A stretch of DNA of 64,000 nucleotides, from contig CAVRZY010000166.1 of NCBI GenBank assembly GCA_963725415.1, positions 1 to 64,000 on the forward strand, read 5' to 3'. This document shows, piece by piece, positions 1 to 11,786 of the stretch. The DNA comes from CAVRZY01 sp963725415 (lineage in GTDB: Bacteria; Acidobacteriota; Terriglobia; Bryobacterales; Bryobacteraceae). The notes beneath the pieces were generated by a model. It saw nothing but the letters and a program-made list of their open reading frames with translations. It was not told the DNA's origin and made no database searches. Position numbers and translations under genes: made by a program. Each line of letters starts with the position of its first letter. Position 1 is the stretch's first letter.

Positions 1-2602
1 ACCAATCGCCATGATAGAGGTGACATAAGAACAAAATGCAACACTAGGAGTCCACAAAGCAATAGCATAAGTAACAGAGGGCAACAACACACATTTGATG
101 AGAAAGCGAATGATGAGAGGAGAGATGATGATGTTCTTAGAAAACAATCTCATAATTAGCGATTTCACACGATTTAATTTTATTATAAGATTATCTTCAT
201 GAAGCTGAAAAGAGCCACGAGCATGAAACAACACACCCAAATATTTATAACTATCAACATTGGCAAGATTATGATCACCCAAACGAAATACAATACGAGG
301 AAGTTTATGCAGAGTAGAAAACACCACACATTGAGATTTAGAGAGAGAGAAACGCATTTTCCATACATGACTCCAATCATACAAAGCATTCAGAGTAGAT
401 TGCACATAACGAACACCCGCATCACCAATCATAGTGGGCACAACACACATATCATCAGCAAACAGATATACAAGTGCTTGAGCATGGTTAATATGTAGCA
501 TACACGAGCGAGGATTGGGGTGGACATCATTTACATAGGCATTAAACAAAATGGGAGAAAGTACACATCCTTGGGGGACACCGGCTTCAATCGCACACAT
601 AGAAGACATACGATCATCATAACACACAGCAAAAGATCGATTGGAAAGAAATGAGTGAATGAGTTTTATTAAGCCATAAGGAATGCGCATCAAAGACAGT
701 TTATACAACAATGCATCATGCCATACAGAATCAAACGCTTTTTCAATGTCAAGAAACACAACGGGCAAAAAAGAGTTGTTAATGTGTGCAAAATGAGTAG
801 ATTCGCGTAAGCAATATATCAAGTCGAGAGTACTGTGCTTCTCACGAAAGCCGGCTTGAAAAGGTGACAAATGAGGAGAAATCAAGAGAGAGAGTGTTTT
901 CAAAATCAAGTGTTCAAAAATACGACTCAATACAGGAGTAATGCTTATGGGTCGATAATTGCTTACTGATTTTTTGTCACCTTTTCGCTTAAACAAGGGA
1001 ATACATTTCGAGATTTTCCAAGCATCAGGGTAAATGGCATGAGTATATGCATATTTGTATAACGCCAACAGAGCAAACACAAAATTGTCAGATGAAGCAA
1101 CGGCTTGTTTCACGAGCATGCCTGGGATATCATCAAAACCAACACCGGGAAATTTATGCTGTTCACATATGCTTCTCAATTCATCAGCATCAAAACTGCA
1201 AGGGTTCGTTTCTTCACATTCATGCAGCTCATTCGTGAAAGCTTCTATCTCATCATGGGTATCCAAGGCAGCTTGTTGAGTAGTATGAGAGACATCTTTT
1301 GCATCTACTGTATGGAGTCGAAAAGTAGATTCAAAATAGTGAGACAAAGCTTCAAGCGACTTATTTTCATCTAGCAAAACGTCATGTTCTTCAATGAAGG
1401 GGAAAATGCGGGGTTTGGGGGATAGTCGATGCCAGGTTTTCCAACGCTCATTTTTATCTTCCATGCCATTGACTAGTTTTTGCATATATGCAGCTTTTTC
1501 CGAAGCAATAACTTCTTTGTAATGCAGCTGAGCGTTAGCAAGAGACGTTTTATTTTCATTCGTTCTATGCTTCGAAAATACATTGTGGAAATGGTGGAAA
1601 TCTCTCTAAGCGCGTCATGAAGTGCTACACTTTTTGAGGAAAATTTTATGAGTTTATCTTTGCGGGGTTTATATATATCAAAAGCAAGAGAGACAGCCTG
1701 TAAGAATTTCGCCGATATTTGCTTTGCATAAAGCGTTCACGGTTTCTTCTGGATTCTTCGAGCCTTCTTCCATCCGGCACAAATCAATTTCAAAACTATA
1801 CTTATCAAAAAACAGGTCAATATATTCGAGAAAGGCATCGACATTCTTGCTGGCATAGTACCGTCGAGCGTGCCGAGCAGCATTGTATAAATCACCAACA
1901 ACAACAACAATGGGAACATGATCAGACAACAAGGGTACATTATCATCAACAACAAAATTAGATATCATATTTAAGGCATTCGTCATACCCAAATCAATGA
2001 TAGAACCCGCATCACCAGAATGCCTAGTTATATGCCCTGCAGCATATATAGAAGTTCAAGACACAGACCTCAGGATTGTCATTCAGGAATTGCTTCACAT
2101 CACCAGAGTTCGATTCACAAACATCATGCCATAGGGGTGACCTAGCATTGAAATCACCAAGCAAAACAAACGGCATCCCAGAATTTACAACTTTATCAAT
2201 AGAAGTCAACAACACCTTCCAGTCATCAGCCGTACATCTAGGGTGACGATACAAAAAACCGACATACATTTCAGTAGAGTTACATAATATCTTGATCCAT
2301 TCAATCATACTATTGCTACCGTCTGATAAAGATGATTGTTGAGAAGAAGAGAGAGAGAATTCAGGACAGTGAGAGTGATTCAGTTTATTTGAGATACAGA
2401 TGATGATACCAGACGAGTTACGTTTACATGGAAAGGAGAGAAGAGAATAATGATTCACATGAAATTGGAATGACTCAGTAGTTTTAGATTCAGTGATTCC
2501 GATTACATCGGGTGCATTATGAGAAGAGAGAAGAGAGAGGAGTTGATTGATGCGATTAGATGATAGTAGACTATTAGCATTCCAATGCATTAATTTAAGC
2601 AT
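1..2602 (-). pseudogene. LINE ORF2 (left copy): endonuclease plus reverse transcriptase, frameshifted and cut by window start
   Basis: ORF2 of a non-LTR retrotransposon, which nicks target DNA and copies its RNA there. Read on the minus strand from the ATG at 2602, the first block (to about 2030) is an AP-type endonuclease: it opens MHWNANSLL, then has ITES and GDFNARSPLWHD. A frameshift near 2030 leads to the block with SIIDLGM and LSDHVPI, the end of the same domain. Further shifts lie near 1700 and 1575. From about 1575 to base 1 one frame stays open and carries RT motifs in order: NYRPISI, QAGFRE, FLDIEKAFDSVWH, AGVPQGCVLSPILFNAYVND and the catalytic YLFADD near 450-470. The RT continues past the window start. 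The motif order fits the Jockey/CR1/I group. The frameshifts could be decay or read errors. The start codon overlaps the ORF1 stop. Confidence 0.88.
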
Positions 2603-2629
2603 TGTTTGATGTTATTGGTTCATCCGTTG

Positions 2630-4368
<1,739 letters not shown>

Positions 4369-4375
<7 letters not shown>

Positions 4376-4736
4376 ATTAATGCATTGGAATGCTAATAGT
4401 CTACTATCATCTAATCGCATCAATCAACTCTTCTCTCTTCTCATAATGCACCCGATGTAATCGGAATCACTGAATCTTAAACTACTGAGTCATTCCAATT
4501 TCATGTGAATCATTATTCTCTTCTCTCCTTTCCATGTAAACGTAACTCGTTTGGTATCATCATCTGTATCTCAAATAAACTGAATCACTCTCACTGTCCT
4601 GAATTCTCTCTCTCTCTTCTCAACAATCATCTTTATCAGACGGTAGCAATAGTATGATTGAATAGATCAAGATATTATGTAACTCTACTGAAATGTATGT
4701 CGGTTTTTTGTATCGTCACCCTAGATGTACGGCTGA
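4369..4736 (+). pseudogene. LINE ORF2 5' fragment (right copy), inactive
   Basis: Starts with the ATG that overlaps the ORF1 stop and reads MLKLMHWNANSLLSSNRINQL. Within 60 codons it is broken by a small deletion (near 4435), and stop codons follow, including the Trp-to-stop change near 4665. Homology with the left copy ends at 4736. Only the N-terminal part of the endonuclease is present. Confidence 0.8.
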
Positions 4737-4742
4737 GCGAGC
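4731..4742. other. Junction between eukaryote-like LINE DNA and bacterial DNA
   Basis: Up to 4736 the sequence follows the LINE endonuclease reading (the left copy continues GATGACTGG after the same GGCTGA). From 4737 it follows a GC-rich bacterial GGT gene. The composition change is immediate. A reading frame opening at 4658 runs through the join by chance and is not a real fusion protein. Confidence 0.85.
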
Positions 4743-6025
4743 GGTTGGCCGGCAGCATTGCGGGGTCGAAGAAACTGCGCCAGTACCCCTCCAGCGTCAA
4801 GCTGTATTATCCCGGCGGACGGACGCTGCGCGCCGGGGAGATTTTCAGGAATCCGGACCTGGCGCGCACGCTGAAGAAGCTGGTGGAGGCGGAGCAGCAG
4901 AATCGCGGCAAGGGCCGGCAGGAGGCACTGAGGGCGGCGCGGGACCGGTTCTACAAGGGGGACATTGCGCGCGAGATGGGGCGTTTCTCCGAGCAGAATG
5001 GCGGGCTGTTCCGCTATGAGGATTTCGCCGCCTACACCGCCAAAGTCGAGGAGCCGGTCTCGATCGACTATCGCGGCTACCAGGTCTACAAGAACGCCTC
5101 GGCCACGCAGGGACCGGCGGAGCTGTTCCTGCTGAACCTGCTGGAGACCTACGATTTGAAGGCCCTGGGGCACAATAGCGCGGAATACATCCACACCAGC
5201 GTGGAAGCCGCCAAGCTGGCCTTCGCGGACCGCGATAAGTACCTGGGGGACATGGATTTCATCCGCATTCCGTACGAGGGCCTGCTGTCGAAGGAATACG
5301 CCCGGGAGCGGCGTAAGCTGATCGATGCTGACCGGGCGTCGCTGGAGCTGCGTCCGGGGACGGCGGAGAAGTTCATGAAAGGCATGGAGGTGCTGGATCG
5401 CCCGATGGACTTCACGATCGCCGGGAAGGCGGAGCACGACGGAGATACCAGCTACATCGCGGTGGTGGACAAAGAGCGCAACATGATCTCGTTCACGCCC
5501 AGCCTGCACAGCAGCTTTGGAACCGGGGTGGTGATGGGGGACCTGGGATTCATCTTCAACTGTCGCGGGGATTACTACTCGCTGCTGCCGGGGCAGGCTA
5601 ACGTGCTGGAGCCGGGCAAGCGGCCGCGCAGCACGCTGCAATCCACGCTGGTGATGAAGGACGGCCAGCCGGCCATGGTGCTGGGGAGTCCGGGCGGGGA
5701 TGATCAATGCTTGCGGACGTTGCAGACTTTTCTGAACATGGTCGAGTTCGGCATGAACATCCAGCAGGCCATGGAAGCGGCGCGCTGGACCACGCGGGCC
5801 TTTCCGGCGTCGCCCTTTCCGCACGCCATGTACCCGGGCGACCTGGGGGTGGAAGAGCGAATTCCGGAAGCGGTGCGAAACGCGCTGGTAAAGAAGGGGC
5901 ACAAACTGCGCGCCTACGGGCCCTGGTCGCTGGGCGCGAATGCAGGCATTTTGGCGGATCCGGTGAGCGGCGTGCTCAGCGCCGGGGCGGACCCCAGGAC
6001 GGATGCCTATGCGCTGGCGTGGTAG
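4737..6025 (+). pseudogene. Gamma-glutamyltranspeptidase, 3' part only
   Basis: GGT cleaves the gamma-glutamyl bond of glutathione and related peptides in the periplasm or outside the cell, and self-processes at a Thr. The fragment starts mid-protein (LAGSIAGSKKLRQ) and has the late large-subunit region, the processing site DGDTSYIAVVD (candidate nucleophile Thr codon 5447-5449), and the small-subunit signatures SFGTGVVMGDLGFIFN, GKRPRSTLQSTLV and LGSPGGDDQ. About 430 codons are present against roughly 570-600 for the family, so the signal peptide and about a quarter of the gene are lost at the 4736/4737 join. The stop codon TAG lies at the start of the palindromic repeat that follows. Gene decay is not needed to explain the truncation; the join is. 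Confidence 0.85.
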
Positions 6026-6254
6026 GTGACAGGCCATGGGCCTGTAAGCGCTAACTTAAGGTCATAGACTGGTTCCATTGGTGGCGCGGACACTCGTGTC
6101 TGCCGCGCCGACAATCGTGTCGGCGCACGGCCCCATGCGAAAAGCAGGCCTCGACACGAGTGTCGAGGCGGCAAGCAAGAGTGCTCGCGCCACGAAGAAA
6201 AGTCACTCCGAATGGTTAAGTTAGCGCTTATGGGCCGTGGGCCGGTCCTACTGG
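6021..6254. repeat. Nested palindromic element between two convergent genes
   Basis: An outer pair reads TAAGCGCTAACTTAA at 6045-6059 and its exact reverse complement at 6216-6230. Outside these lie related GGCC/CCATGG palindromes (6027-6044 and 6231-6254). Inside is a second pair containing CACTCGTGTC and GACACGAGTG, and the GTGTCGGCGC region. The whole can fold into one long hairpin. The stop of the GGT gene (6023-6025) and the stop of the S9 peptidase on the other strand (6248-6250) both lie inside it. It could also work as a bidirectional terminator; no U-run is present. Confidence 0.75.
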
Positions 6255-8398
6255 GGAGTCGATGGGGCGGGGAAGAGCTTTTCGAAGGAAGTGGTTTTGT
6301 CGCCTTTGAGCCACTTGTTGAACCACTCCAGGTTGCGGCGGAGGCAGCGGCGGCGCAACAGGGGGCCGGTGATGCCGTGTCCTTCTTTGGGGTAGATCTC
6401 GAGGACGGCGGGGACGCCGTAGGACTTGAGGGCCTTGTAAAACAGAATCGAACCGCCGACCGGGCAGCGGGGGTCGTCTTCGCCGTGCTCGATCAGAGTG
6501 GGGGTCTTGACTTTCATGGCCGAATAGAGGGGGGAGTACTGGATGTGCATCTGGGAGTCCTCCCAGGGGCGCTTGCCGTAGTTCTCGTGGACGATCCACT
6601 CGACCGTGGAGAGGCGCGAATACATGGCCTCGAAACTGGGGATGCCGGCGCCGAACTGGGCGGCCTTGAAGCGGTCGGTCTTGGTGGTGATGGCCGGGGT
6701 CAAAAACCCGCCATAGCTCCAGCCGGCCACGCCCAGGCGGTTCTGGTCGATGAAGCCTTGCCGTATCAAGTAGTCCACCGTGGCCATGGCGTCGCGGAAA
6801 TCTCCGCCTCCGAGGTCGTGGAAGTTGGCTTGGCGGAAGTCGGGGCCGTAGTCGGCGCTGCCGCGGACGTTGGGAAAGACCAGGCAGTAGCCTTCGGCGG
6901 CGTAGGCCTGAATGGGGTGCTGCTCCCACTCCGGGCGCCAGTCGTTCTTCTTGTACCAAGTCGGCCCGCCGTGGAGGATCAATAGCAGCGGGTATTTCCT
7001 GGTGCGGTCGAAATCGGGCGGCTTGATGAGAAGCGCTTCAATCTGCCTCCCTTCGCTGGGGTAGCGGATGATCTCGCCGGGTCCGTGGGTAAAGTTGCGC
7101 ACTTCGGGGTTGAGGTCGGTGATCCTGGTCCCTTGCCAGCGGGGCAGCTTGGTTACGTAAAGGTCAGGCTTGGTGTTGACGTTCTCGAACAGGAAGGCGG
7201 CCGCTGAGAAATCCTTGTTGTAGGTGACCTCGGTGATGCAATCCTGCCCGGTGGTGACGTAGCGCACCTGGCCGGAGGCGGCATCGACGGCGAATACGTT
7301 GTATCCCATGCGCTCGCCGTTGACGAACCAGATTTCGCGGCTGTCCGCGGACCAGGTGGGGCCGAGGGCGCCGCGGTGGAACTCGAAGCTCGGGGCCAGG
7401 GATCTTAGCTGCCCATCCGGCACTGAGACGACATACATGACCTCGATGGCGGTCCTGTCCTCGGCGGTTCCGGGGGGCTTGGCCAGGAAGGCCAGTTGCC
7501 TGCTGTCGCGGGACCACAGGAGGCGGGAGAGGCCGGGGTACTCGTGCTCAGTAAGGCGGCGGGACTGGCCGGAGGCGACGTCAAGAAGCCAGAGGCGACC
7601 GGCGCCTAGAAAGACCTGGCGGGGGAAATAGTTGACGTAGGGTGGGGGATCCTCTGTGGCAGTGATGTAGGCGATGGTTTTGCCGTCCGGGGACCAAGCG
7701 AAGGAGCGGACGGGGGAAGAGGAGGTGACAGGCCATGGGCCTGTCCTACTGGGTTCGGCGAGGTAGATTTGGGGGGGCTGGCGATACAGGAAGGCGAGTT
7801 TGGAGCCGTCTGGAGACCATTGGGGCGAGCCGGGCGCGAAGTTTCCGTCGGTTAACTGCCGGGCCTGTTTGGTGGCCAGTTCAAGCACCCATAGGCTGGC
7901 CCGGGCGGGCCATTCTTCTTCCGGGGAAATGACCACGCCCCACTCTTTCTCATGCGCTAGCTGTTCCTTGGACTTTGACTCGGAGACAACGTAGAGCAGG
8001 CGGGCACCGTCGGGGGACCAGGAATAGGACTGGACGCCTCGCTGGCTGGAGGTGAGTTGGACAGGCTGGCCGCCGGTGGGGGCCACGCACCAGACCTGGT
8101 CATTGCCCACATAGGATACGCACTTCGAGTCCGGGGCCCATTGCGGCGAGACCTCTGGGGCATCGCTGCTGGTCAACCGGTAGGTGGCGCGGCTGTCGGT
8201 GGTGACTACGTACAGATCGGAGTACTGGCGGTTCTCAGCCGGGATGGAGCCGCTCAGGGAGTAGAGGACATAGCGGCCGTCGGGAGAGATGACGGGATTG
8301 CCGATCTGTGTGAGCTTGAGGATCTCATCGATGGTCCATTTTTGAAGCGCGTAAGCTGCTGCGCTGAACCAGAGAATCGCCAGGAGCTTTGTTTTCAA
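6248..8398 (-). CDS. S9 family prolyl-oligopeptidase-type peptidase, exported
   Basis: Serine peptidase of the dipeptidyl-peptidase IV/acylaminoacyl-peptidase group, cutting short peptides. It has 716 residues: a Sec signal peptide (MKTKLLAILWFSAAAYA), a WD40-like beta-propeller built of repeated WSPDG-type blades to about residue 430, then an alpha/beta-hydrolase domain. The catalytic set is visible: Ser in GWSYGGF (near 560), Asp in DDPRCPVG (near 640) and His in GHG (near 673). It converges on the GGT gene. A nine-residue stretch (within TGPWPV, 7724-7750) is encoded by a palindromic repeat inside the gene, and the stop codon lies in a related repeat. Intact otherwise. Confidence 0.92.
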   Translation of the reverse strand: MKTKLLAILWFSAAAYALQKWTIDEILKLTQIGNPVISPDGRYVLYSLSGSIPAENRQYSDLYVVTTDSRATYRLTSSDAPEVSPQWAPDSKCVSYVGNDQVWCVAPTGGQPVQLTSSQRGVQSYSWSPDGARLLYVVSESKSKEQLAHEKEWGVVISPEEEWPARASLWVLELATKQARQLTDGNFAPGSPQWSPDGSKLAFLYRQPPQIYLAEPSRTGPWPVTSSSPVRSFAWSPDGKTIAYITATEDPPPYVNYFPRQVFLGAGRLWLLDVASGQSRRLTEHEYPGLSRLLWSRDSRQLAFLAKPPGTAEDRTAIEVMYVVSVPDGQLRSLAPSFEFHRGALGPTWSADSREIWFVNGERMGYNVFAVDAASGQVRYVTTGQDCITEVTYNKDFSAAAFLFENVNTKPDLYVTKLPRWQGTRITDLNPEVRNFTHGPGEIIRYPSEGRQIEALLIKPPDFDRTRKYPLLLILHGGPTWYKKNDWRPEWEQHPIQAYAAEGYCLVFPNVRGSADYGPDFRQANFHDLGGGDFRDAMATVDYLIRQGFIDQNRLGVAGWSYGGFLTPAITTKTDRFKAAQFGAGIPSFEAMYSRLSTVEWIVHENYGKRPWEDSQMHIQYSPLYSAMKVKTPTLIEHGEDDPRCPVGGSILFYKALKSYGVPAVLEIYPKEGHGITGPLLRRRCLRRNLEWFNKWLKGDKTTSFEKLFPAPSTPQ
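7724..7750. repeat. Palindromic repeat unit inserted in frame in the S9 peptidase gene
   Basis: A 27-base unit with core ACAGGCCATGGGCCTGT, almost identical to the sequence just after the GGT stop (6026-6044) and related to 6231-6252. At 27 bases it keeps the frame, adding nine residues between two propeller blades. Confidence 0.75.
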
Positions 8399-8529
8399 GA
8401 CTCTACCTCCAGTTCACGGCATGCCAGATGCGGGTGCGAGCCAACTCGGGAACGAATCTCGGCAGTTTCAGGATGAAGGAGCATGGGCGGTTGGGTGGCA
8501 CATGGAATGATATCATCGTCACTGTCCTT
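8399..8529. promoter_or_regulatory. Divergent intergenic region
   Basis: Separates the S9 peptidase (leftward) from the gene at 8530 (rightward) and must hold both promoters. No convincing -35/-10 pair was picked out by eye. Confidence 0.35.
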
Positions 8530-9449
8530 ATGAGGCTCTACAAGTGTTGGTCGCTGCTAATCCTGCTGGGGGCGGTCCGTGTTTGGAGCTGTGGGGAACC
8601 CCCAAGTTCAGGGCTGCGTGTCTCTGGCGAGGATCTGGCCTGGAAGGTGGAAAACGAGCACATGATCGTGGATCTGGGAAAGAATCCGGCACCGGTCGCA
8701 ACGGCCAGATCAACACGATCTTTGTGAAAGGGCCTAAGGTGCTGCTGACGCGGGGGCGGGCGACCTCGACCCTGCATTTGTCGCCCAACGCGGCGACGGG
8801 CGGGCAGTGGGCGGGCATAAACCGCTGGGATCCCCCGAGCAAATGGGGGGTGAAGTCCGGACGGTTGAGTTTTCGGCTGGAGCGGGAGGGGGAGATGCCG
8901 GGCGTCCCAGGTCTGTACGTAAAGACGACCTACGAGTTCTTTGCCGGGGCGCCGGCGATTGCGGTGGAGGAGTCGGTCGAGGCGGCCCGGGAGGTGCGCC
9001 TCAGCCTGCTGCGGCTGGACGAGTGGAGCTTCGCGCCCGGCGCGGATGACCCTTTCAGCCACCTGGGGTGGGAAGAGAGCGGGGGGCGGGTGGTTGTCAA
9101 GAAGAGGGAGAAGGAGGAGACCCTGCCGCTCGAGACGCGGTGGCTGGCCTTTCTGAGCGAGTCCAAGGAGTTCGGATTGGCTTCGGTTGTGGAGCGTCTG
9201 AGCGTTTCCGATCCAGCGGTGCTGCGGAATGCGGCTGCCCGATTCGCCGGCGACCCACACTACTCTTACCGGGTGCTCATCTCCAGCGAGAATGGAGCAC
9301 TGATTGCGGTGCCGGCTGGGACCCGCTGCGCGATTCGATACTGGCTGTACTGTTTCAAGCCCGGGAAGGGAAGCGCTGCGCTGGAGCCGGCTTCGCGGTT
9401 CTGGCGGGCCCTCAGGCATCCTGTGGGGGGCCGCATCGATGGTCCGTAG
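8530..9449 (+). CDS. Exported protein of unknown function, apparent frameshift near 8680
   Basis: Function not recognised. From the ATG at 8530 the product opens MRLYKCWSLLILLGAVRVWSCG, a lipoprotein or Sec-type leader, and continues to HMIVDLG. The next part is in another frame (NGQINTIFVKGPK onward) and stays open to 9449. One missing G in the GGG/AAA run near 8680 would restore one product of about 307 residues. The mature part has alternating beta-strand-like text (LSFRLEREGEMPG, YVKTTYEFFAGAPAIAVEESVEA, WLAFLSESKEFGLASVVERLSVSD) like the sugar-hydrolase accessory or heparinase-type beta-sandwich proteins, but this is only an impression. It overlaps the start of the CehA-like gene by 11 bases, so the two are probably co-translated. 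Confidence 0.6.
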
Positions 9450-11082
9450 CTTAGGGGGCAGCAGGGTCTTGAGCCGGAACGCTCTTAGTCTTCTGGTCAT
9501 TGTTTGCGGGCTCGTGACGGCCGCGCTGGCGTCAGAGCTGAGGGTGTCGATCAGGGATGCTTCCACCGGGAAACCCACTGCTGCGGCCGTGCGGCTGTAT
9601 GACAGCCAGGGCCGGCTGGAGATCCCGGACAATGCTCTCGATCTGGGCTCCATGGGGTACCTTTATGCGACTGGGGCGCTGATCCATTACGCCGACTGGA
9701 CTTCGCCGCGCGTGCGTTCGCAGGACCCGTATTTTGGCTCCTCCTACTTTCGGGCCAAGCACCCGCCTCTGACGGCGTGCTTTTTCGTGGATGGCGCCTT
9801 CAAGATGGAGCTGGCGCCGGGGCGGTGTCGCCTGGTGGTGAACAAGGGGCTGGAGTACGTGGCGGTGGACAAAGAGATCACGATCGGGCCGGATCGCGGT
9901 CATCACGAGGCCGTTCACCTGTCGCGCTGGGTCGATATGGCCCGCCGCGGGTGGTACTCGGGGGACGCGCACGTGCATATCGAGCGGCGCACGCCGGAGA
10001 GCAGCCGCGCAGCGCTGCTCTGGGCGGCAGCCGAGGACGTCCATGTTTCCAACATCATGCTGATGGGGGATGCCGAGCAGACTTACTACCCTCAATACGC
10101 GTATGGGCCGGGCGGAAGGTACCAGGAGGGCGACCGCGTCTTGGTGGCGGGGCAAGAAGATCCGCGGACGGAACAACTCGGTCACACACTTCATTTGAGA
10201 ATCGCCGGCCCGGTGCGCGACGCGGCCAGGTACTACCACTATCAGCCGGTGTTCGAGGGAATCCGCAGGCAGGGAGGGTTGTCGGGTTTGGCACACGTAG
10301 GGCGCCGGCGCTGGTCCTTCAACGTGGACCGGGGCCTGTCACTGGTGGCGCCGACTGGTCAAGTGGACTTTGTCGAGATCGCTCAGATGGGCTACATCGG
10401 GGTGAACCTGTGGTACGAGTTTCTGAACCTCGGGTTTCGGCTGACTGCGATGGCCGGCAGCGACGTGCCTTGGGGCGGAACGATCGGGCGGCCGCGCGTG
10501 TATGCCTATACCGGAAGTGGGGCAAGCTTCGATGCGGAGCGCTGGTTTGAAGCGGTACGGCAGGGGCGCACGTTTGTGACCACCGGGCCGATGCTGGGCC
10601 TGGCCGTGAATGGGCAGCCGCCCGGCTCCCTAGTGCGCCTGAAGAGGGGCGAAACGGTCACGGTCCAGGCCCACGCCTGGGGGCATCCTGGGGGCGCGCG
10701 TCCGCTGGTTCTGGAAATCGTTTCCCTGGGCAAGCCTTTGAAAACGGTGAGGCCTACTGGTCCGGCGCAGAACCAGCTCGAGACAGCCATGAGAATGACC
10801 GCCGAACGGAGCTTTTGGGTCACGGCCCGGTGTCAGACCAATGAAGAGCCACTGATGGATCAACCCGGGTTTTTCTCCGGCGCCATCGCTACCCCGGTCT
10901 ATGTGGAAGTGGATGGGCAGCCTTGGCGGGACCTGGAGCACATTCGGGAGCTGGTTGCGCGGCGGTTGGCATCCCTGGATCGCGTGGAGGAATGGCTCGC
11001 AACCCGCGAGAGCCTCCCGGAGATGGGCGCTCAACTGAATTCGGCGCGATCTTACTACACTCGGCTACTGAAGCAGGACTGA
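9439..11082 (+). CDS. CehA/McbA-type metallohydrolase, exported
   Basis: PHP-like metal-dependent hydrolase; relatives named CehA/McbA hydrolyse carbamate esters such as carbaryl, though the true substrate of most members is unknown. The protein has 547 residues from the ATG at 9439 (reading begins earlier, but this start gives a signal peptide with core SLLVIVCGLVTAALAS). An N-terminal carboxypeptidase-regulatory-like beta domain (LRVSIRDASTGKPTAAAVRLYD) precedes the catalytic part with WYSGDAHVH, HVSNIMLMGD, GLAHVG and AGSDVPWGGTIG. It follows the unknown gene at 8530 with overlap, suggesting a two-gene operon. Confidence 0.78.
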   Translation: MVRSLGGSRVLSRNALSLLVIVCGLVTAALASELRVSIRDASTGKPTAAAVRLYDSQGRLEIPDNALDLGSMGYLYATGALIHYADWTSPRVRSQDPYFGSSYFRAKHPPLTACFFVDGAFKMELAPGRCRLVVNKGLEYVAVDKEITIGPDRGHHEAVHLSRWVDMARRGWYSGDAHVHIERRTPESSRAALLWAAAEDVHVSNIMLMGDAEQTYYPQYAYGPGGRYQEGDRVLVAGQEDPRTEQLGHTLHLRIAGPVRDAARYYHYQPVFEGIRRQGGLSGLAHVGRRRWSFNVDRGLSLVAPTGQVDFVEIAQMGYIGVNLWYEFLNLGFRLTAMAGSDVPWGGTIGRPRVYAYTGSGASFDAERWFEAVRQGRTFVTTGPMLGLAVNGQPPGSLVRLKRGETVTVQAHAWGHPGGARPLVLEIVSLGKPLKTVRPTGPAQNQLETAMRMTAERSFWVTARCQTNEEPLMDQPGFFSGAIATPVYVEVDGQPWRDLEHIRELVARRLASLDRVEEWLATRESLPEMGAQLNSARSYYTRLLKQD

Positions 11083-11117
11083 CGAGCCGAGTCTTTCGCC
11101 GGGAGCGTGCCGGAGGT

Positions 11118-11684
11118 TTACTTCTTGCCCTCGGCGCGGGGCGGCACCACCCAGAAATAGAGCTTGCGCCAGCCTATCTCGACCTGCTTGTCGGGCTTCC
11201 AGTCGCCCATGTCGAAACTGTGGGACACGATGCGGGTTCCCGGTCTCAGCTCCTTGAGCAGCTTGGGGCGGAGCTTGAGGTTGACCTCGGAGAGCAGGTA
11301 CAGGGTCACCACGGTGGCCTTGCTGACGTCGGCCTCGAAGAGGTTCTGCTCGACGAACTTCACCCGATCGGCGACGCCGGCCTTCTGTGCATTCTCCTGG
11401 GCTTCCTTGATGCGTTCGGGGTCGATATCGATGCCGACGCCGCGCGCTCCGAACTTCTCCGCCGCGGCGATGATGATTCGCCCGTCGCCGCAGCCCAGGT
11501 CGTACAGCAGGTCGCCTTTGTGGACGTTCGCCAGCTTGAGCATCTCGGTGACCACCTCAGGAGGGGTGGGTACGAAAGGCACGTCGAGGTTGGGCTCCTG
11601 CGCCACAGCGCAGGGCACGCTCAATAAAACAAGCAACGCGATGGAGCCGATAGTAGTTGCGAGCCGCATGGTTTTTCGGTTCAT
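11118..11684 (-). CDS. Exported class I SAM-dependent methyltransferase
   Basis: A 188-residue protein with a Sec signal peptide (MRLATTIGSIALLVLLSVPCAVAQ) and a Rossmann methyltransferase core: VPTPPEVVTEML, then motif I DLGCGDGRIIIAAA, VGIDIDPERIKEA, and FVEQNLFEAD. Proteins of this small exported type are common in Acidobacteria and Planctomycetes; the acceptor is unknown. It lies convergent to the CehA-like gene with 35 bases between stops. Confidence 0.82.
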   Translation of the reverse strand: MNRKTMRLATTIGSIALLVLLSVPCAVAQEPNLDVPFVPTPPEVVTEMLKLANVHKGDLLYDLGCGDGRIIIAAAEKFGARGVGIDIDPERIKEAQENAQKAGVADRVKFVEQNLFEADVSKATVVTLYLLSEVNLKLRPKLLKELRPGTRIVSHSFDMGDWKPDKQVEIGWRKLYFWVVPPRAEGKK

Positions 11685-11786
11685 GGTCAGGTCCGTGTTT
11701 CAGAGCAGTGTATCTCATTCTCGGGTGGAAAGTCCAACTCGGGAAAGCCGCCAGGGGCGGACGCTCAGCCATGATGAGGAGCCTGT

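Noticed and set aside
199..498. Small plus-strand frame in the left arm
   Set aside because: It is antisense to the reverse-transcriptase frame that carries FADD and KAFDSVW.
4658..6025. A single open frame running from LINE DNA into the GGT gene (455 codons)
   Set aside because: Residues before the join are a wrong-frame reading of the LINE endonuclease; the frame is open by chance.
4721..6037. Long minus-strand frame opposite GGT
   Set aside because: Arg/Pro/Gln-rich shadow typical of GC-rich genes; no family resemblance.
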